Shown piece by piece: positions 1-8,786 of a stretch of DNA of 56,695 nucleotides (positions are counted from its first letter, which is position 1; every line of letters begins with the position of its first letter). Below the pieces are notes generated by a model. That model was given only the letters and a program-made list of their open reading frames with translations. It did no database searches and was not told the DNA's origin. Origin of the DNA: JACPPO01 sp965262505 (GTDB taxonomy: Bacteria > Acidobacteriota > Vicinamibacteria > Vicinamibacterales > UBA2999); contig CBDHFM010000005.1 in NCBI GenBank assembly GCA_965262505.1, forward strand, positions 1-56,695, written 5' to 3'. The translations under genes and the position numbers were made by a program.

Positions 1-172
1 CGAGCCGGACGCGGATGGTGTCGCCGTCGATCACACGGTCAACCTGGGCCGTGCCGGTCTGTGCGAGGACTGGCGCGCCGGCCAGCCCCGCGAGGACCGC
101 GAGCGGGGCCACGTACCGCCGGATGCGACACGCCCTTACAGCGGGTTGCGGTCGAGTCGTTCGATGGTCCAT
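1..172 (-). CDS. Thermonuclease (SNase family), N-terminal part; continues at the other window end
   Basis: The minus strand from an ATG at 172 reads a short basic leader, a hydrophobic signal segment ending near APVLAQ, then QVDRVIDGDTIRVRL, the first strand of a staphylococcal-nuclease fold with the IDGDT calcium-site motif. The reading frame runs off the window at base 1 and is resumed exactly by the minus-strand frame entering at base 56695 when the terminal CGAG is counted once; the joined protein is 171 residues. The signal peptide suggests export to the periplasm or medium, where this family cuts DNA or RNA. The start overlaps the virB11 stop by 37 bases, so the gene looks translationally coupled to the conjugation operon. 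A start further downstream is possible because no clear ribosome site precedes the ATG. Confidence 0.8.
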   Translation of the reverse strand, partial: MDHRTTRPQPAVRACRIRRYVAPLAVLAGLAGAPVLAQTGTAQVDRVIDGDTIRVRL

Positions 173-1095
173 GCGTTGCTCCCGGCGTCGTAGCCGTTGA
201 CGTACGCGGCTTCTTCCACGAAGCGCCGGCCGTCGGCGCGGGTCATGTGGATCACCATCGCGATCCCGTCGACGACGCCCCGGCACGTGACGTCCCACGG
301 GAGATCCCCGCCGCCCTGCATGGCGCAGCTCGCCACGCGCGAGAGGGCACTCTCGGCGTTGTTCGCGTGGACGGTGGTGAGTGAGCCCCCGTGGCCGGTG
401 TTGAGGGCTTGCAAGAGGTCGGCGGCCTCGCCGCCGCGCACTTCGCCGACGACGATGTGATCCGGTCGGTGGCGGAGGGCGTGCTTCACCAGGTCGCGGA
501 TCGTGACGGCGCCCTGCTGCAGCCCGCGCGCCTCGAAGCGGACGCAGTTCGGGGAGTCGATCCGCAGCTCCAGGGTGTCCTCGATCGCCACGATCCGCTC
601 GTCGGCGGGGATGAGTTCGATGAGGGCATTGAGCAGCGTCGTCTTGCCGCTGCCGGTGCCGCCGCTCACGAGGATGTTGCGGCGCGTGTGGAGGGTCCGC
701 TCGGCCGCGTGGCGGATGTGTTCGGGGAGCGCGCCTTGCTCGACCAGCTGTGCCGCTGAAAACGATCGTTTTCCGAATCGCCGGACGGTGATCGCGACGT
801 GCGGACTGGCCGGCGGGACGCAGATCGCCACGCGCGATCCGTCGTCTAAGCGGGCATCGAGAATCGGCATGGTGGCCGGGTCCAGCCCCAAGGGCCGGGC
901 GATGTGGATCGCCGCCCGTTCAAGCGCCGCCGCGTCCAGCGCGGGCGCGTCGATCTGGTGCAAGCGGCCATGGCCTTCAAGCCACACGTTGCCCGGCCCG
1001 TTGATCATGATCTCGCTCACGTCCGGGTCTTCGAGCGCGGCCTCGAGGCCGGGCAGGAAGGGCTTGAGAAGCTCGAGCCCGTCGCCCGTGGTCAT
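136..1095 (-). CDS. virB11: VirB11/TrbB-type secretion ATPase
   Basis: This 319-residue hexameric traffic ATPase powers the type IV secretion channel from the cytoplasmic face. The N-terminal domain has the typical LEDPDVSEIMINGPG. A Walker A motif GGTGSGKTT lies near residue 143, followed by an Asp box (IEDTLEL), the Walker B-like region HIVVGEVRGGEA and the His box TGHGGSLTTVHANN. The start at 1095 was chosen because ATG overlaps the virD4 stop as ATGA; a longer frame upstream is the shadow of virD4. The length is normal for the family. The nuclease gene follows with overlap. Confidence 0.95.
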   Translation of the reverse strand: MTTGDGLELLKPFLPGLEAALEDPDVSEIMINGPGNVWLEGHGRLHQIDAPALDAAALERAAIHIARPLGLDPATMPILDARLDDGSRVAICVPPASPHVAITVRRFGKRSFSAAQLVEQGALPEHIRHAAERTLHTRRNILVSGGTGSGKTTLLNALIELIPADERIVAIEDTLELRIDSPNCVRFEARGLQQGAVTIRDLVKHALRHRPDHIVVGEVRGGEAADLLQALNTGHGGSLTTVHANNAESALSRVASCAMQGGGDLPWDVTCRGVVDGIAMVIHMTRADGRRFVEEAAYVNGYDAGSNAWTIERLDRNPL

Positions 1096-3158
1096 AGCTC
1101 GCCCGCGTGCTTCGCGGTCCAGTACGGGCGGTCGCGTTTGAGGTAATACGGTTTCAAGTAGACGCGCCGGGGCGGGAGCGATTGCACGCCGTCGTACGGG
1201 AGACAGATCGCCTGACAGTTCCCCAGCAAGGCGAAGTCGCGCGGCTGAAAGAGCGCCTCGCGCCGCTCCTGGAAAGACTTGCTCGCGCCGACGCTGCCCT
1301 TGCCCCCGCCGGCCTGGGCGGACATGAGATTGATCCCGCTCGATTTCGCCGATTCGTTGATGGTGTAGCTGCTCTTGATCTTCGCCACCTGCCCGCACAG
1401 CTTCGAGGCGATCTCGGCGCTGGCCTCGTCGCTGAGGCTCAAAAATATCCGGGTGCGGAGCGTTTGGAGCAACGTCCGCCAGCCCTCGCCGCTGCCGAGC
1501 ACGGAGCGCAATGAGCTGATGGATTGTGTGGCGACGATGGGGATCACCCGACACTGTCGGGTGAGGGCAAAGGCTTTCTCGTCGCCGCTCGGATCGTCCT
1601 CGCCGACGCTGGCGAACGCCTGATACTCGTCACAGATAAAGACGGCCGGCCGGACGTAGCGGCCGGGCTCGGCCTTCATCGTCGCCGGCCGGCGCAACAG
1701 GGATTGGAGCCACGCATTTTTCAGCATGACACCGACGGCGCGGGACAGCGCGGGATTGGTGCCGGCGGGCATATTGAGGGCGAGGACCTTCCCGCTCTCG
1801 ATGAGGACATCGAGGGGCGGCAGGTCGCCGGTTTTGATCGTCGCGGTGATCGCGTCGTCCTCGTTGATCGGGTCGCCGGGGTTGTCGCCGGCGGACGCCG
1901 CGCGGGGCGCGGCCGGACAGAACACGCGGGCGACACTCGGCAAGTCGAACATGCTGAGGAACACGGAGACGCCCTCCACGATGCTCGACCGGATCTTGTT
2001 GTCGAGGGTGTTCCAGTCGTGTTCGTACCAGCGATTGACGGCTTCAACACGGAGCCGGATCTCCATCGTCGCCGCGCTCTCGAACCGCTCCCGCTCGTAC
2101 GTGATCGTGTGGGCGTTCAGGTGGTCAAACACGGGTGGGTCCGGGTGCGCCCGGAGTCGGTCAGGGCGCGTCGGGTGGAGCAAAAACCCGATAGCTTTGA
2201 GCGCGAACATCTGATCTTCGTCGCCTATCGCGGCCACGTCGATCACGATCCATTGGTCGGCCCTGTCGCCCGCGAATCTCTGTGCTTCTTCAATCTTCGC
2301 CGCGAAGAGTTCCTTGTCGATGGCGCAGTGATACACGTCCCGCAGCGTCACCCATCCGGGCGTGGCGCTGCCGTCCTGGGGGTGGGGCAGGACGCGGTAC
2401 AGCTCGATGATCCAGCGGACGAGATTCGTGTACGCCTGCTGCCAGAAGGGCTCTTTGCCTTTGCCGAACAGTTGGTTGAGAAGGGACGCCACGGTATAGG
2501 CGAGCGAGTAGGAATCGAGCCACGTCGCGCTCAGCGGGTTCCACGTCAACCGGCCATCGAGGGACAGCTCGATGTAGTCGCCTTCGCGGTGTGCATCTTT
2601 GAGGATCGCGCGGATGTCGTGACAGAAATCGCCCTTGACTTCCAGGACGAGCGCGGCCGGTCGCCGCTCTGGATTGTCGGCTTGCCAGCCGAGGAGCTGG
2701 CGCGCGAACGGGTGCATACAGGCCGACGTTTTGCCGGAGCCCACGGCGCCGAAAATCGCCACGCCGGTATAGAGTCCCCGCTCGGGAATGATCAGCCATT
2801 CGGGGGTCGGGCTCTCGATGGCTCGGACGGGGTGATGCACTTCCCCGATGACGATCGCCGGGCCGTCCGAGTGAGGCGAAAGTGGCCACGCGGGCAGGCG
2901 CGACCGGAGCCCGAGACTGACGCCCATCCGGGCGAACCAGATGCGCGACGTGCTGATGAGGAATTGGCCGGTGAGGAACACGGCCACGCCCGGCGCGACG
3001 TAGTACCACGCGACGACGGCGCGGTATGCGTTCGGCGTGTGATATCGAACGAGCACGGCCACGGGATCGGCCTCGGGGAACACGCCCGGCCACGTCCACG
3101 CGGCCACGGCACTGATGCCGGCGATGACCAGGAACGCGCGTACGAGTGCGTCACGCAT
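1092..3158 (-). CDS. virD4: VirD4/TraG-type coupling protein
   Basis: This 688-residue type IV coupling protein is expected to bring the relaxosome or DNA substrate to the secretion channel. Two N-terminal hydrophobic segments (about residues 8-25 and 50-70) anchor it in the inner membrane. The Walker A GAVGSGKTSACMHP sits near residue 138 and the Walker B FICDEYQAF near residue 504, with the conserved QSISSLRSVLG region after it. It is followed by virB11 with an ATGA overlap and preceded by a 393-base non-coding region that may hold oriT. Confidence 0.93.
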   Translation of the reverse strand: MRDALVRAFLVIAGISAVAAWTWPGVFPEADPVAVLVRYHTPNAYRAVVAWYYVAPGVAVFLTGQFLISTSRIWFARMGVSLGLRSRLPAWPLSPHSDGPAIVIGEVHHPVRAIESPTPEWLIIPERGLYTGVAIFGAVGSGKTSACMHPFARQLLGWQADNPERRPAALVLEVKGDFCHDIRAILKDAHREGDYIELSLDGRLTWNPLSATWLDSYSLAYTVASLLNQLFGKGKEPFWQQAYTNLVRWIIELYRVLPHPQDGSATPGWVTLRDVYHCAIDKELFAAKIEEAQRFAGDRADQWIVIDVAAIGDEDQMFALKAIGFLLHPTRPDRLRAHPDPPVFDHLNAHTITYERERFESAATMEIRLRVEAVNRWYEHDWNTLDNKIRSSIVEGVSVFLSMFDLPSVARVFCPAAPRAASAGDNPGDPINEDDAITATIKTGDLPPLDVLIESGKVLALNMPAGTNPALSRAVGVMLKNAWLQSLLRRPATMKAEPGRYVRPAVFICDEYQAFASVGEDDPSGDEKAFALTRQCRVIPIVATQSISSLRSVLGSGEGWRTLLQTLRTRIFLSLSDEASAEIASKLCGQVAKIKSSYTINESAKSSGINLMSAQAGGGKGSVGASKSFQERREALFQPRDFALLGNCQAICLPYDGVQSLPPRRVYLKPYYLKRDRPYWTAKHAGEL

Positions 3159-3551
3159 CGGGCCGCTCGGTGTGCCTGATCGTCCGGCCCGCGCGCGGGC
3201 CGGGGAGCCTTCCCGCAGGGATACATACGACGGGAGCGACCCCCCCGAAGGCGGGGGGGTGGGTGTGATACCGGGCGTGAGCCCCGGTGTGATACCCCCC
3301 CACTCGACTGACCGCGCCAGCGGTCAAAAAGGGGGGGTCGCTCCCGTCCAGTCCCTCCCCGCTGGCGCGTCTCGGGTCGTCCGGTCTAGCACGAAAAACC
3401 CGAACGGGGCCGGCGCACACTGGAAAGGCGTGGTGTGATACCCCCCCCACCGGTTTTTGTGATACCCCCCCCTCTGACTGGATCACAAATCGCCTGCCCT
3501 GCGCCCTGCCCTGCGCCCTGCCACGGAACGGACGGGAAACAGCCGGCACCA
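3159..3551. other. Non-coding region with paired direct repeats and inverted repeats; candidate oriT or control region
   Basis: This is the longest gap inside the conjugation operon. Four copies of TGTGATACC followed by a C run lie at 3264, 3288, 3434 and 3458, as two pairs with the same 24-base spacing. A 17-base inverted repeat, GACGGGAGCGACCCCCC at 3229-3246 and its complement at 3332-3348, brackets a smaller perfect dyad with arms TGACCGC and GCGGTCA at 3309-3326. Open frames here look like chance. Repeats plus dyads beside the coupling-protein gene fit an origin of transfer or an operator, but no nic site can be assigned from sequence alone. Confidence 0.45.
3264..3466 (+). repeat. Four TGTGATACC repeats in two 24-bp-spaced pairs
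   Basis: Copies start at 3264, 3288, 3434 and 3458. Each is followed by a run of C except the first, which is followed by GGG. The identical 24-base spacing in both pairs argues against chance and suggests a protein bound on one helical face over about two turns plus a little. The function is not known. Confidence 0.6.
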
Positions 3552-4586
3552 TCAGAGCGCCACCTCGGGGCCGGTCAACCGCGAGGTGGACCAGATCTGG
3601 AAGCGGTCAATCGCCCCCCGCGCCTTCGTTGTGGTGGGTGTGCCTTCGGGGAGTTGACGCAGCGCCATGAGCCGATCGACGGCGTTCGCGAATCCGCCCC
3701 ACTCGCCCAGCAAGGACCGATTCCCGCCGCTCGTCGCCTCTTTCAATCGCGCGATTTCCTGGCGGATCTCCGGGTCGGCCTGGGTCTGTCCGGTGGGGTT
3801 GTCGACGCCCGTGCCGTCACCGTCCTGGGTCCAGTATTTGAGCACGGGCGCGGCGCGGTCGGCCGCGTCGGAGCCCACGCCCACGCCGACAACCTGCACG
3901 GCGAACGTGCGCGCCCGGAGTGCGGCCCACAATGGCGCGTGGGCCACGCCCCACGCGCGCAGCTCGCTATCGGTGGTCTGCCCGGCGTCCACGTACACGA
4001 ACGTCGCCGCCTGATCGTCCACGGCGATCGGGAGCTTGAACGCAAAATAGCGCGGCGTTTGCGGCTTCCCGTCCGGCCCGTACAGCCGGTACGGGAAGGT
4101 GCGGCGGTCCAGCCCGAGCGCCTCGAACCGGTGCACCTTGTCGCCCTCGGTGGGGAGCCATCCGAAGGTCGGCCGCTCGATGAGGTAATCGAGCGAGAGG
4201 AGCCGGCGCATGAGGACGATCGTGGTCGCGGCCTTCGACCGGCGGTGTCGTACGTCGGGGATGCCAAGCGCCTGATAGATGGGCTTGCCCGTCAGTAGAA
4301 CGGCGCGCGCGCCGCCGGGGAAGATGGCCCGCTCGTCCTCGATCGCGTGCTTCTTCTCGAGAAGCGCTCGGACGAAACGGCGGGCGGGCTCTGGGTGCGT
4401 CTCGCCAAAGAAGGCGCACCATTGCGAGCGCGTAAACGCGCCGCTGTGCAAGGCGACCAGGGCGAGCCATTCGGCCTCGCGGCCGGTCCACCCGAGGGGC
4501 GCGAGCTGGCCGGCGCGGTCCTGCAACGTCGGGACCGTGGCGGGGCTCTCGGGGCTCGTCTCGACCTGGGCCGGGCCGCTGGTCAT
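3552..4586 (-). CDS. Conserved conjugation-operon protein with a winged-helix-like N-terminus
   Basis: I do not recognise a named family for this 344-residue soluble protein. Residues about 35-80 (LALVALHSGAFTRSQWCAFF and on) look like a winged-helix DNA-binding module of the replication-relaxation type. The middle (FPYRLYGPDGKPQTPRYFAF) looks like a beta-rich domain. There is no signal peptide, P-loop or HUH motif. It lies between virB8, whose stop it overlaps as ATGA, and the repeat-rich candidate oriT, so a role as relaxosome or oriT-binding protein is a fair guess. With no recognisable relaxase on the plasmid, this is one of two candidates for replacing one. Confidence 0.75.
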   Translation of the reverse strand: MTSGPAQVETSPESPATVPTLQDRAGQLAPLGWTGREAEWLALVALHSGAFTRSQWCAFFGETHPEPARRFVRALLEKKHAIEDERAIFPGGARAVLLTGKPIYQALGIPDVRHRRSKAATTIVLMRRLLSLDYLIERPTFGWLPTEGDKVHRFEALGLDRRTFPYRLYGPDGKPQTPRYFAFKLPIAVDDQAATFVYVDAGQTTDSELRAWGVAHAPLWAALRARTFAVQVVGVGVGSDAADRAAPVLKYWTQDGDGTGVDNPTGQTQADPEIRQEIARLKEATSGGNRSLLGEWGGFANAVDRLMALRQLPEGTPTTTKARGAIDRFQIWSTSRLTGPEVAL

Positions 4587-5248
4587 CCTGTCACCAGCGC
4601 GCGATCACCGCGCAAGTAGGTGATGATGATCCCCATCGGATTCACAATCATCAGTTCGGGCTCGACCGTCTCAATAAACGTGAATTGGAGGGAGAGCGTC
4701 CAGCGGTCGCGGCCCACTTCCGCGCCGCCGACCAGGCGCACCAGGTCGAAGTCCGCCGCCGCCGCGTGCGGGGGGTCCGGGCTCGCCTGAATCCGCAGCG
4801 TCACCCGCTCCACCTGCAACTCATCGCGGGCGGCGCCGGCCGCGAGCATGGCGACGTTCTCGCCCTCCAGCCGAAACGCTTCATTCGCCAGGGACGTGGT
4901 GAGAAAGCGCAGCGCGCGCGGCCACGCCTGTTCAACCGTCGCCCCGCGCCGGCTGTAGTAGTCGTCAATGAAGCGGTTCAGGAAATACTTCGTGGTCGGG
5001 TCCAGCGGGTCGGCCTGGGCTTCGACGGTGTCATAGGCCAGCGCCTCGGCGCGGCCCACGTCGTCCACCCTGACAACAATCGGCTTGGGGAGTTCCACGG
5101 ACGACAGCCGGATGATGATCACCACGAGCAACAGCACCAGCCCGGCGAGCCCCATCGAGAGCACCCGCAAGTGCCGGTTACTGTGCACGGCCTCGCCCCA
5201 GATATCGGCGTACGTCTTCCCGCTGTCCTGCTCGGTCTGCGTCATCAT
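4583..5248 (-). CDS. virB8: VirB8/TrbF-type inner-membrane channel protein
   Basis: This 221-residue bitopic protein has a short cytoplasmic N-terminus, one strong membrane helix (GLAGLVLLLVVIIIRL, about residues 35-52), then a periplasmic NTF2-like domain with FLNRFIDDYYSRRGATVEQAW and the C-terminal NPMGIIITYLRGDRAL typical of TrbF/VirB8. The start MMTQTEQ at 5248 overlaps the virB6 stop; a longer frame upstream is a shadow. It forms part of the arches linking the inner-membrane complex to the outer core of the secretion system. Confidence 0.9.
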   Translation of the reverse strand: MMTQTEQDSGKTYADIWGEAVHSNRHLRVLSMGLAGLVLLLVVIIIRLSSVELPKPIVVRVDDVGRAEALAYDTVEAQADPLDPTTKYFLNRFIDDYYSRRGATVEQAWPRALRFLTTSLANEAFRLEGENVAMLAAGAARDELQVERVTLRIQASPDPPHAAAADFDLVRLVGGAEVGRDRWTLSLQFTFIETVEPELMIVNPMGIIITYLRGDRALVTG

Positions 5249-6363
5249 TTCACTCCTGCCGCGCGTGCGGCTGTGCCGGCGAGCAGGGCCTTGCCGCCGG
5301 TCGCAGCGGCCATGAGCGCGCCCGTCATGCCGGCCCCGCCGCCGCCGCCGCCGCTCACGAGCATCCCGGCCAGCTCGCCCACTTTGAGCGACGCGAGCAC
5401 ACCGGCCACCATCAAGGGCAACAGGATGAGCAACCAGCTCACCATCTGCACGGGATCCTCCACGTCGGCCGTACTGAGAAACGTCGTCAGAAACCCGAGG
5501 GACACGCTCATGAAGACGCGCATGATCGCGCCGGCAATCGCGCCGTAGAGCGCGAAGGTGATCATCGACCGGAACCAGCCCCAAAACAGAAACGCCATCG
5601 GCTCAAACACCAGCCACGGAATCATCAGCGGCCCGACGAACGTCAGGATCAGGATCGCCATCTGCGCCCAAATGACCTGGGCGTAGGTGACGGCGTAGAT
5701 GACGACCAGACAGAGAAAAATGAACAGCATCATCGACGTGCCGATCACGAGCGTGCTGAGCACGTCCCCGAGGGCGCTGTACAGCTCAAAGTAGCTCGTG
5801 CCGGCCCACGCATCGGAGAGGGCGGTGGTCTGCGTGTGGACGAGATTCGCGAGCTCGATCTGCACGGCGGGCACAATGTCGGACAGAAAAAAGCTGTGGA
5901 GCCAGTTGCCGCCGCCGGCAATCATGCCGGGGAAGGTGAACGCCACGCCGGGGATCGGCGTGGCGTAAAACAGGAGCATGACCCACGGGATCCAGAGGCC
6001 GATCACCAGCTCGATGATCGCCCACATGGAGAACGTGCCGGACATGGCGATCTTGACACCCGTCCAGACGACGACAATCGCGGCCAGCCCTCGCCACAGC
6101 GCGTTGCCGGCATTGAGAACGGTCGGCCCGTTCGCGGCCATGATGTCCTCCATGACCTGATCCAAGAACCCCTTAAAGTCGTTGAGGTCTTCTTGAGGAA
6201 TCGTGGTCGGGACGGTGGGATCGATCTGCTGTGGGGGTGTCTGCGCCAGGGCGGGCGCGGCGCAGAGGAGGCACGCGGCGAGGGCGACGCATCCGGCGCG
6301 CCTCGCGGCACGCCAGGCGCGCGGCGGTGTGGGGTCTCGGCGGGGATTCAGGGCGGCGGCCAC
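5245..6363 (-). CDS. virB6: VirB6/TrbL-type polytopic membrane protein
   Basis: This 372-residue protein has a signal-like N-terminus (ALAACLLCAAPALAQ) and at least five long hydrophobic helices, for example MLFIFLCLVVIYAVTYAQVI and MAILILTFVGPLMIPWLVF, followed by a Gly-rich tail (GGGGGGAGM). This matches TrbL/VirB6, the inner-membrane pore component. The frame begins at GTG 6363, 16 bases after virB5, with GAGGAC just upstream. It lies between virB5 and virB8 in the usual way. Confidence 0.88.
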   Translation of the reverse strand: MAAALNPRRDPTPPRAWRAARRAGCVALAACLLCAAPALAQTPPQQIDPTVPTTIPQEDLNDFKGFLDQVMEDIMAANGPTVLNAGNALWRGLAAIVVVWTGVKIAMSGTFSMWAIIELVIGLWIPWVMLLFYATPIPGVAFTFPGMIAGGGNWLHSFFLSDIVPAVQIELANLVHTQTTALSDAWAGTSYFELYSALGDVLSTLVIGTSMMLFIFLCLVVIYAVTYAQVIWAQMAILILTFVGPLMIPWLVFEPMAFLFWGWFRSMITFALYGAIAGAIMRVFMSVSLGFLTTFLSTADVEDPVQMVSWLLILLPLMVAGVLASLKVGELAGMLVSGGGGGGAGMTGALMAAATGGKALLAGTAARAAGVK

Positions 6364-6378
6364 GTCCTCAGCTCCGGG

Positions 6379-7269
6379 CTATGGCACGGCGAATAAGAGC
6401 GAGTCGCCGCCGTCGCGGTGGCTCGCGATGCCGGCGAGACGCCGCTCATGCTGCACGCGCGCGGCGCGTTTCGCGTCGACGCGCGCGGCTTCAATCTCAC
6501 GCCGTCGTTCCTCGGCCGCGAGTGCGTCCGCTGCCCGTTGGTTCGCCTCGAACGCGTGCAGCTGGAGGAGTGCGGCGGACACTTCGCCGCTCGTGATGAG
6601 TCCGGCGATCTGCGCCTGCTGGAGCGCCGTGCCGGAGACGTTGGTCTGCCCGCGTAACGCCGCGTACGAGTCGCGCGCGGAGACGACGGTGGCGGTCGCG
6701 TCGGACGCAGCCGTGTTGACGCTGTGACTCAGCGCCGTCCGCTGCTCGCCTTGGTTCCGGTGCCGCCGGTAGTTCTCGGCGGCACGGTCGGCCAGCGAGA
6801 CCGGCAAGGCGTTGTACGCGGCGATCACGTCCGCCTCGGTGGTGACGGGCGCGGCACTCAACCGATCGCGCCAGTACTCGGTCACGGGCGTGCCGGTGGT
6901 GCTGAGTGCTTCAAGCGCATCAATCAGCCCGGCGGTGTCCGTGCCGGTGAAGTCAGCCCGCCAGCCGAGCCCGTCGCCGACGATCTGACTCGGCAGCGCC
7001 GCCAGGTCGGTAAAGGGGTGCGTCAGCGCACCCACGTGCCCGAGGGCTTCTTGTTTCAGGTGGTCGTACTGGTTTTTGATCTCGGTCATCTGCTCGGTGA
7101 TGCGCGAGATTTGCGTCACGCTGTTGGCGATCTGGATGCCCTGATTCGCGATGATGGTCACGCGCTGCGCGAGCGCGGCCACGTCGGGGATGCCGAACAG
7201 CGCGTGCGCGGTGGTCGTCCAGAGTAGCGGGGTGAACAGGACGATCGTCCAGAGGATCATCTTCTGCAT
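6379..7269 (-). CDS. virB5: VirB5/TrbJ-type minor pilus component
   Basis: This is a 296-residue exported protein. The signal peptide is about residues 1-24 (ending TTAHALF). A long helical region follows with the TrbJ-like heptad pattern ISRITEQMTEIKNQYDHLKQEAL, then an Arg/Ala-rich coiled C-terminus. A good ribosome site, AAGGAGCTGACCG, precedes the ATG. VirB5/TrbJ proteins sit at the pilus tip or in the periplasm and help pilus assembly. A 162-base hairpin-rich spacer separates it from virB10. Confidence 0.87.
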   Translation of the reverse strand: MQKMILWTIVLFTPLLWTTTAHALFGIPDVAALAQRVTIIANQGIQIANSVTQISRITEQMTEIKNQYDHLKQEALGHVGALTHPFTDLAALPSQIVGDGLGWRADFTGTDTAGLIDALEALSTTGTPVTEYWRDRLSAAPVTTEADVIAAYNALPVSLADRAAENYRRHRNQGEQRTALSHSVNTAASDATATVVSARDSYAALRGQTNVSGTALQQAQIAGLITSGEVSAALLQLHAFEANQRAADALAAEERRREIEAARVDAKRAARVQHERRLAGIASHRDGGDSLLFAVP

Positions 7270-7431
7270 CGGTCAGCTCCTTCTTTCGAAAAGCCCGGAT
7301 CGCCTTCGCGGGCCGGGCGTGTCAACGGCGGCGCCGTCCTTGCTCCGCTCCGGCCCTCCGGGTGACACACCCGGCCCGTTGCGGCACGGCGGCAGGGACG
7401 GGCCGGCGGTCGTCCGCCGGCCCATACCTGG
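7270..7431. promoter_or_regulatory. Intergenic spacer with two strong hairpins inside the conjugation operon
   Basis: Arms GGGCCGGGCGTGTCA (7310-7324) and TGACACACCCGGCCC (7363-7377) pair at 14 of 15 positions. A second perfect 10-bp stem, GGGCCGGCGG (7400-7409) with CCGCCGGCCC (7414-7423), has a 4-base loop. Neither is followed by a clear T run, so they may attenuate transcription or protect mRNA ends between virB10 and virB5 rather than terminate fully. Confidence 0.5.
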
Positions 7432-8781
7432 TCAGACCGGACGGGGCACCAGGACATCAGACGTCAGCCAGATCCGGAGCCGGTGCCCGGCGCGGATCGT
7501 GATGGTCGGGAGTCGATTCAAAAAGCGGTCAAGGATGCTCGTCGCGCCTTGGGCGAGCCCTTGCCCTGCGCCCGCTTGAAACCCCTGACGCCCGCCCGCG
7601 TACGGGTCGGACCCGCGCAACGTCAACCCCGAGATGATGCCGACCGCGCCGACGCTGGCGAACATGGCGACGTAATGCCGGTTCACCTGGTCTTTGAGCG
7701 CGCCCTCGCCGATCTGATTCAGCCCGGCAAACTCCAGGGACACCCATCGCCCATCGGGGAAGATGAGCCGGTGAAACCCGACGGCGAGCCGTTCTTGATC
7801 CTGGCCGGCGACCGCCGACGCGGATCCGATCACGCGCGCGCCGCGCGGGATCACGATCCGCTGCCGGTCGGCGGAGTACACCGGCACGGCCACGGCCGCG
7901 AGGACCGGGCCGGGAAAGTCGCCGTTCAGTTGATTCACCAGCACGCCCTCGAGAAACGAGCCCTCATAGATCCGCTCCCAGCCTGGCGGGTCGTTGGGCG
8001 TGCGGACGATGGCGGGACTGAGCGGGTCGCCCTGGGGGATACCGGCGCCGTCCGTGGCCCCAAGGGGGGACGTGTCCGGGGGCTGGATCTGCTGTCGCCC
8101 CATCGGGAGCAGGCGCCCCGCGTCGAGTTCCGCCGCGGCGATCTGCTCAGCATCGAGGGCGGCGAGGGCGGTCACGGTGTCGAGGAGGCTCACGGGCTGC
8201 GGGGGAGTCGGAGTACTCGCGCGGGTGTCGGTGCCGGCCTGGGCCGGCGCGTCGTCGGTGGGCTCCGCCCCGGCGGTCGCCGCTGCCGGTGCGAGCCCGC
8301 CGGTCTCCGGTCGGCGGTAGGTGATGACGACCGGCGCGGAGCGCAGCGACCGGGTGCGCCGCTCGATGGCTTCCAGGCGCAGCACTTCGCGGAGCTGCGC
8401 CTCGTCCTCGGTCAACGGGATAATGGCGGGCGCGCTGTCGTCCGTCTCGCCCGTCGTCTCGTTAAAGGCGGGCGTGACTTGTCCGCCGGTCAGTTGCGTG
8501 TCCTGCTGGCCGGCAAGGGTCCGCGCGGCCGCCGCGGCGTCCATCGCGGCGCGTTGCTCGATGTCTTGCACGCGCTGGCCGAGTTGCCGCGTGGCGCGAT
8601 CGCCGGCGATCCCCTCGGGCTCGATGCGTGAGTCCGGGTCGGTGGGGACCGTCGCAAAGCACGATTGGATGAGGAACGCGCCGCCAAGCATCAGGGCGAA
8701 CACGAGCGCGCCGATCCGTGTGATCCACGTGGCTGAAAACGCGCCGGCGGCGGGTGCGGTGAGTCGGGTCCAGTTCGGCAT
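7432..8781 (-). CDS. virB10: VirB10/TrbI-type core-complex protein
   Basis: The protein has 449 residues. A single membrane helix (IGALVFALMLGGAFLIQ, about 22-38) is followed by a long variable Pro/Ala/Thr-rich periplasmic stretch and a C-terminal TrbI/VirB10 domain with LNGDFPGPVLAAVAVPVYS, RIVIPRGARVIGSA and FPDGRWVSLEF. This protein spans both membranes and senses energy to open the channel. The start MPNWTRL at 8781 lies 5 bases after virB9; the much longer open frame upstream is the shadow of virB9. Confidence 0.93.
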   Translation of the reverse strand: MPNWTRLTAPAAGAFSATWITRIGALVFALMLGGAFLIQSCFATVPTDPDSRIEPEGIAGDRATRQLGQRVQDIEQRAAMDAAAAARTLAGQQDTQLTGGQVTPAFNETTGETDDSAPAIIPLTEDEAQLREVLRLEAIERRTRSLRSAPVVITYRRPETGGLAPAAATAGAEPTDDAPAQAGTDTRASTPTPPQPVSLLDTVTALAALDAEQIAAAELDAGRLLPMGRQQIQPPDTSPLGATDGAGIPQGDPLSPAIVRTPNDPPGWERIYEGSFLEGVLVNQLNGDFPGPVLAAVAVPVYSADRQRIVIPRGARVIGSASAVAGQDQERLAVGFHRLIFPDGRWVSLEFAGLNQIGEGALKDQVNRHYVAMFASVGAVGIISGLTLRGSDPYAGGRQGFQAGAGQGLAQGATSILDRFLNRLPTITIRAGHRLRIWLTSDVLVPRPV

Positions 8782-8786
8782 CAGGG

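Noticed and set aside
758..776. Palindrome GAAAACGATCGTTTTC
   Set aside because: It lies inside virB11 coding sequence; only its core AACGATCGTT is shared with a site near 34937, which is too little to claim an operator.
1524..3179. 551-residue plus-strand open frame
   Set aside because: It lies fully opposite virD4, has shadow composition (Arg/Gly/Val/Asp rich) and no ribosome site or domain.
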